5,250 nt of DNA from a bacterium (GTDB taxonomy: Bacteria > Patescibacteria > ABY1 > BM507 > VMTK01). This document shows positions 4,089 through 5,250 of the stretch, piece after piece. The stretch covers positions 1 through 5,250 of the forward strand of contig DAOWHZ010000016.1 in assembly GCA_030641105.1 (NCBI GenBank), in the 5' to 3' direction. The translations under genes and the position numbers were made by a program. A model generated the notes under the pieces. That model worked only from the letters and a program-made list of their open reading frames with translations. It had not been told where the DNA came from and searched no databases. Every line of letters begins with the position of its first letter. Positions within the stretch are counted from its first letter, which is position 1.

Positions 4089-5156
4089 TTACCAAACCCT
4101 TAAACCCGCCGCCATCTCTCTTACATAATCATCCAAGCTTCTGCTTTTAATAAAAATGTATTTTAAGCCAATTAAATTTTCTTTCCTGCCATAACACTGA
4201 ACAAGATAATAGCCGCTGTTGGCATGCTCTTGGCCAAAGGCTAATCCGCCTTTGGCGGAAATAATACTTATTTGTCCGGCTTTTAAATTACCTATATTCT
4301 GGCCAAATTTAACAGTTGCTTCATTATAAGTATAATACTTGCCAACGCCAAATTCATCTCCCTGACTTTTAGCAATTTGATAAAAATTTGCTTTAGACTC
4401 CATCATCTGTTGAATTTTACTGACTTTAACCAAAACCGCGTAATTGTTTAAATTATACAAAATTGTAAAAAAACTAACACACCCTACAATAATAATTATT
4501 GTTAAAACTAATAATAAATAGCAGGTTATTAACAATCTTGGCTGCGCATCGGTTCTGCGCTCGTTCAGCCAAATCTTTGTTCGCTGTTGTTTTTTTGGTT
4601 TTTTGTATTTTTGTGTTTCATTGTTTTTGTGTTTTTGTGTTTTTGCCTGCCCTCCGAAGCCTTGTCGCTGACGCTCATTAGCTTTAGCGACGGAGCGGCG
4701 TAGGGGGATGTTTTTGTGTTTCGTTTGTTCAATTCGCTTTAATCTCTGTCTTTTCTCCGTTGTCTTTTTTTCTCTCATTCTCTGCCACTTCAATTTTAAT
4801 TGTTCTGCTTTTTCTTTTACCAGCTTTTCTTTATCTTGAACAGAATCATCCGCAACAGCTTTAGAATCAGCAGAAACAAAAACATACCCATTGTCTGCCG
4901 TCTGTTTTCTGCCGTCTGTTTTCTGCCGTCTGTTTTCTGTTTTCCTCCTAACCACAAGCCCGTCAACCTGCTTAGGCTTGAATTTTTCAGTGGCAGCTTC
5001 AATTTTGCGAGCTTCATCTTGGCTAATGCTCTCAACTGGCTTAGCGGTCTTGCTTTTCTCGCCAATAGACTGCAGAACAACTTCCCGCGCTTTTTTTAAA
5101 TCCTGTCCGCTTAATTTTTTAATGCCGTCAAGCATTTTGTCGTTATTGCTTGACAT
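4089..5156 (-). CDS. Single-pass membrane protein with disordered basic N-terminus and possible degenerate parvulin-like C-terminus
   Basis: 355 aa. Residues 1-208 are highly charged, with a likely helix at 10-60, a coiled-coil-like Lys/Glu/Arg stretch at 107-145 and a Lys/Gln-rich run at 172-195. One hydrophobic segment, about 209-234, makes it a bitopic protein with a cytoplasmic N-terminus. The outside part (about 235-355) ends NLKAGQIS..., GYYLVQCYGRKENL, then KYIFIKSRSLDDYV. This order resembles the second half of SurA/PpiC parvulin domains (LKxGEIS, GYHIIKV, HILIK) followed by the tail seen in such exported chaperones. The first half of a parvulin is short or missing, so isomerase activity is doubtful. 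Two DNA repeats lie inside the cytoplasmic part (residues 70-90 and 153-172). ATG 5156-5154 has no Shine-Dalgarno site. It starts nine bases after the stop of a preceding minus-strand frame, suggesting an operon. Family call uncertain; the gene itself is solid. Confidence 0.8.
   Translation of the reverse strand: MSSNNDKMLDGIKKLSGQDLKKAREVVLQSIGEKSKTAKPVESISQDEARKIEAATEKFKPKQVDGLVVRRKTENRRQKTDGRKQTADNGYVFVSADSKAVADDSVQDKEKLVKEKAEQLKLKWQRMREKKTTEKRQRLKRIEQTKHKNIPLRRSVAKANERQRQGFGGQAKTQKHKNNETQKYKKPKKQQRTKIWLNERRTDAQPRLLITCYLLLVLTIIIIVGCVSFFTILYNLNNYAVLVKVSKIQQMMESKANFYQIAKSQGDEFGVGKYYTYNEATVKFGQNIGNLKAGQISIISAKGGLAFGQEHANSGYYLVQCYGRKENLIGLKYIFIKSRSLDDYVREMAAGLRVW
4641..4709. repeat. REP-like palindromic element inside the 355-aa coding sequence
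   Basis: The element has CCCTCCGAAGC at its left and GCTTTAGCGACGGAG at its right, with GTCGCT (4664-4669) pairing AGCGAC (4686-4691). The same words (CCCTCTGAAGC, GCTTTAGCGAA) form stem 3 between the tRNA genes. It is read in frame as RRSVAKANERQRQGFGGQAK (residues 153-172). TTTTTGTGTTT occurs on both sides (about 4634-4644 and 4710-4720), which could be a duplicated target or just part of the T-rich low-complexity run. Confidence 0.75.
4895..4945. repeat. 14-bp tandem (alternating heptamer) repeat inside the 355-aa coding sequence
   Basis: CTGCCGTCTGTTTT is repeated exactly at 4895-4908, 4909-4922 and 4923-4936, then CTGTTTTCC follows. The unit is two heptamers, CTGCCGT and CTGTTTT. Because 14 is not a multiple of three, successive units are translated in different frames (residues about 70-90, rich in Arg, Lys, Gln and Thr). 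The repeat sits in the disordered cytoplasmic part. Confidence 0.9.
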
Positions 5157-5165
5157 ACTTTTATT

Positions 5166-5250
5166 TTAACATATTAACAAACTTTTTTCCACCTTTACAT
5201 ATAATTTATCAAGCTTCTTCTGCTTTCCCGTCCAGGCTTTAATGCCAGAG
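5166..5250 (-). CDS. 3' end of an unrecognised gene (partial, enters from the right edge)
   Basis: From 5249 the minus strand is open to a TAA at 5168-5166, giving 27 residues rich in lysine: SGIKAWTGKQKKLDKLYVKV and then EKSLLIC. I recognise no family. The stop is nine bases before the 355-aa start codon and no promoter is visible between them, so the two would be co-transcribed. A second frame (stop at 5197-5195) is also open over this short distance, so the choice of frame rests on spacing and composition. Confidence 0.4.
   Translation of the reverse strand, partial: SGIKAWTGKQKKLDKLYVKVEKSLLIC

Noticed and set aside
4895..4945. Frameshift or pseudogene call for the 355-aa gene
   Set aside because: The frame is open from start to stop through both repeats, with a good membrane segment and a folded-looking C-terminus after them.
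4817..5080. Overlapping minus-strand frame of 87 codons and plus-strand frames across 4800-5169
   Set aside because: They are other-frame readings of the heptamer repeat and low-complexity part of the 355-aa gene, without ribosome binding sites of their own.

Overview
The window looks like part of a candidate-phyla-radiation (Patescibacteria) genome. The evidence is: AT-rich DNA; a fused RlpA-like/D,D-carboxypeptidase exported protein; start codons mostly without Shine-Dalgarno sites; and small palindromic and heptameric repeats of a kind I associate with this group (for example the in-frame peptide words RQGFGGQ and SVAKA). ftsE and the fusion gene both end in TGA, so this is not one of the lineages that reads TGA as glycine. 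Lineage is an inference from style, not from a marker gene.

Layout. All protein genes lie on the minus strand. Reading them in transcription order from the right: the 3' end of an unrecognised gene (5166-5250), then a 355-aa single-pass membrane protein with a possible degenerate parvulin-like tail (4089-5156), then a very strong bidirectional terminator (3998-4057). Between this and the next minus-strand promoter sit two plus-strand tRNA genes, Gly(CCC) and Thr(CGT), separated by a spacer built of three stem-loops. Next comes a near-consensus minus-strand promoter (3584-3612), a leader of about 390 nt with several hairpins and competing pairings, and an 82-aa orphan protein with a consensus Shine-Dalgarno site (2939-3187). 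Two terminator-like structures and an extended -10 promoter follow. Then come the 533-aa RlpA/carboxypeptidase fusion (931-2532), ftsE (175-855) and probably the first codons of ftsX (1-27).

Function. The left half is a cell-envelope and division block. FtsE is the ATPase of the FtsEX complex that controls septal peptidoglycan hydrolysis. The upstream fusion protein carries a glycan-strand-type domain (RlpA-like) and a stem-peptide-trimming domain (peptidase S11) in one exported chain. The two genes are separated only by a repeat.

The most interesting part is 3188-3612: a strong promoter, a long structured leader with an attenuator-like choice between two hairpins, and a small orphan protein. 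This could be an undescribed cis-regulated gene or a small RNA locus. The second theme is repeats built from alternating 7- to 9-bp words. They appear at three places (35-175, 857-937, 4895-4945), touching stop and start codons and expanding inside a coding sequence.
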